In this document: one piece after another, positions 62,501-64,000 of the stretch
How positions within the stretch are numbered: the stretch's first letter is position 1
Layout of the letters: the number at the start of each line of letters is the position of its first letter
Source of the DNA: Gordionus sp. m RMFG-2023
Lineage: Eukaryota; Nematomorpha; Gordioida; Chordodea; Parachordodidae
DNA length: 64,000 nucleotides
Assembly: GCF_954871325.1 (NCBI RefSeq)
Contig: NC_088777.1
Location: forward strand, 14,237,366 to 14,301,365
Direction: 5' to 3'
The notes under the pieces: generated by a model
Database searches by the model: none
The model's input: only the letters and a program-made list of their open reading frames with translations
Told to the model about the DNA's origin: nothing
Program-made: the position numbers and the translations under genes

Positions 62501-64000
62501 GCTTTGAACTGTTTAGCTAACAACGGCCTCATTGAGTTTTCCGTTAGTGACATCTCGCGGCCCGCGGGGGCACCTGTTTTTGAACGGCCTATCGGGCCAT
62601 CGTTCGACTGATAACTACTTGATACCATTGGTTTTGAATGGTCTACGGGAACCCCATTCGTTTTGTTAATCTGTTGCATACTTACCTGTCTCGACACTCA
62701 AACCCAAATGCCAAAATCAATGGTAATTCAAACAAAGGTAGATCATTCGACTTTTTTATTATAACTGATAATCTACGAATTTCCTTCACCACTTGTACAC
62801 GGACCATGGCTTCCACCCATTAAATCCAAGGGCATATCTCTATAGGCTAATAATAAGTTTGTGGGGAAAGTGGTTTGCCAATTTTCTCTCAAATATTCAA
62901 TCCTATAATAGAGACTTGTGCTCCCGTATCATTGTCGAATGTGACGCTAAATCCACATATTTTGGCTGTAATCTTTTTTTTATTTAATAAACCTGTCCTA
63001 AGATTATTTATTGAATCACTTGAGTGAAAGTGTTGCTTCACTGAGTTTAATTTCCGATATACGGGCTTACTACGGCAGCACGCTGCAAAGTGTCCGGTCC
63101 TTTGTCATTTAAAGCACTTTTGTCTTTAGCTGGGCATAAATATTTTTCATGCCAGCCGGCACAATTCTTACATTTATTATCGTAAAACTTGCTTAGGCTT
63201 CCTATAATTATTATTAACTCTTAGCACACTCTTATTATGTTGTGGCCTGATTACACTATTTACAAGGTCTCTTAATTGCCATTTCGTTCTGAGCTCTTTC
63301 CGTTGCCTTGACCATATCTAGCTCAAACTGGAACGTCAGCGGTTTTTGTTCACATCCAATGCTAACGGATATTTAACCCTAAGATCAATTTCGAAGCCTG
63401 GCATGTCTATACCCGCAACCAATTAATCTCTTAAACGGCTGTCAACTTCTGTCAGCTTAAAACAACACGCTTTCGCAAATACTTTGATCTTATTAGCGAA
63501 CTCTTCAATTGGTTCAATGTTGTTCCTAATTAACCTTATAAATTCTAATTACTACCAAAAATGGTTTTATTCTGTTCAAAAATTTGTAGTGAAATATTTC
63601 TTACCTTATCAAATTTAGTCGTTAAAATGATTTCAGGAAATAAATATTTTTCAAGAATGTCAATGCCCTCAGCGCCAAAACTCACTATGAACAGGTCCTT
63701 AATCTCCTGCTCGATCGATGTCCAGTTTTTAAATCTCAGTGTTATGTCCCATAACTGAAACCAACGCTCGATCGACCCATTTACCAGGAATTTTTCCATC
63801 TTATCTAAATTTATGACAGTATTGGTTTTCGCTTGTAATATATTTTTACTTGTTTTAATTAGAATACTAGAATCATGTCCACTGCGCCAATAAACTAATT
63901 CGCTTATACTAAACTATGCATGGATAGGTTTATTCAATCTTTAATATATACATTCACAAGGTTGTTAACCATATGGATCGAATTCGGAAATTATAAACAC
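59550..64000 (-). mobile_element. Ty3/Gypsy LTR retrotransposon fossil, right LTR cut by window edge
   Basis: A shared end block starts at about 59550 and about 63890 (both TAAACTAAT … ACATTCACAAGG); these are the two LTRs, and the element is read on the minus strand. A primer-binding-type word (TGGCGCAGTGG) adjoins the right LTR at about 63878–63888. Parts in standard order from right to left: gag region with CCHC knuckles (about 63.0–63.8 kb), reverse transcriptase (about 61.77–62.7 kb), RNase H (about 61.4–61.6 kb), integrase with zinc-binding region and core (about 60.3–60.8 kb). The copy is broken in several places, and its LTRs have clearly diverged, so it is not recent. A small MITE lies inside it. 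Confidence 0.88.
60868..61142. mobile_element. 275-bp Harbinger-like MITE inside the Gypsy fossil
   Basis: Ends GGCTGCATTCAAAGTGGAGA and its complement, both flanked by TTA (60865–60867 and 61143–61145), the 3-bp duplication typical of PIF/Harbinger elements. The arms are about 65 bp and near-matching. It is non-coding. It inserted after the Gypsy element, between the RNase H and integrase regions. Confidence 0.82.

Noticed and set aside
59398-64000. Loss of FYRN/FYRC/SET from the KMT2C/D-like gene
   Set aside because: Absence in the window is not evidence of loss, because the frame is open at the last exon and the gene may continue beyond the edge.

Overview
The window is very AT-rich DNA from an animal nuclear genome. 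The evidence is multi-exon genes with GT–AG introns that keep reading frame across every junction I could trace, abundant hAT-type DNA transposons, LINE pieces and Ty3/Gypsy fossils, and two host genes recognisable from family knowledge. I cannot name the species. The low GC, Asn/Ser-rich linkers and transposon-filled introns suggest an AT-rich invertebrate, which is inference only.

Layout: (1) 1–11.5 kb, the 3' part of a plus-strand gene for the ribosome-maturation GTPase EFL1, in six exons from 2360 to a stop at 11543. Its introns hold a hAT element inside another hAT element (619–2273) and a rearranged Gypsy fossil (about 9.2–11.15 kb). (2) 11.5–19.5 kb, intergenic, with tandem duplications, an inverted-repeat element enclosing a tRNA-like/SINE sequence, a minus-strand LINE reverse-transcriptase fragment and one unassigned ORF. 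(3) 19.5 kb to at least 59.4 kb, a very large plus-strand gene of the KMT2C/KMT2D (MLL3/MLL4; fly Lpt/Trr) family. I traced 43 coding exons with consistent phases, about 3,560 codons. In order they encode an extended PHD finger, a first PHD cluster, a second PHD cluster, a linker containing LEELL, an HMG box, a low-complexity region containing a tandemly triplicated exon module, a basic coiled coil and an Asn/Gln/His/Pro-rich tail. No FYRN, FYRC or SET domain is in the window, and the reading frame is still open at the last exon found. (4) 59.5–64 kb, a minus-strand Ty3/Gypsy element with a small Harbinger-like MITE inside it, running off the window edge.

The two host genes lie head-to-tail on the same strand with about 8 kb between them. 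One serves 60S ribosome maturation and the other enhancer chromatin, and nothing suggests a joint function. The most notable finding is the in-frame tandem triplication of a three-exon module just after the HMG box, including one chimeric exon at a deletion joint. The second is a group of hAT-like elements, among them a 2.75-kb foldback with an 8-bp target duplication, that share related TAGTGTTGTTAAA-type ends and sit in the introns of the KMT2C/D-like gene.
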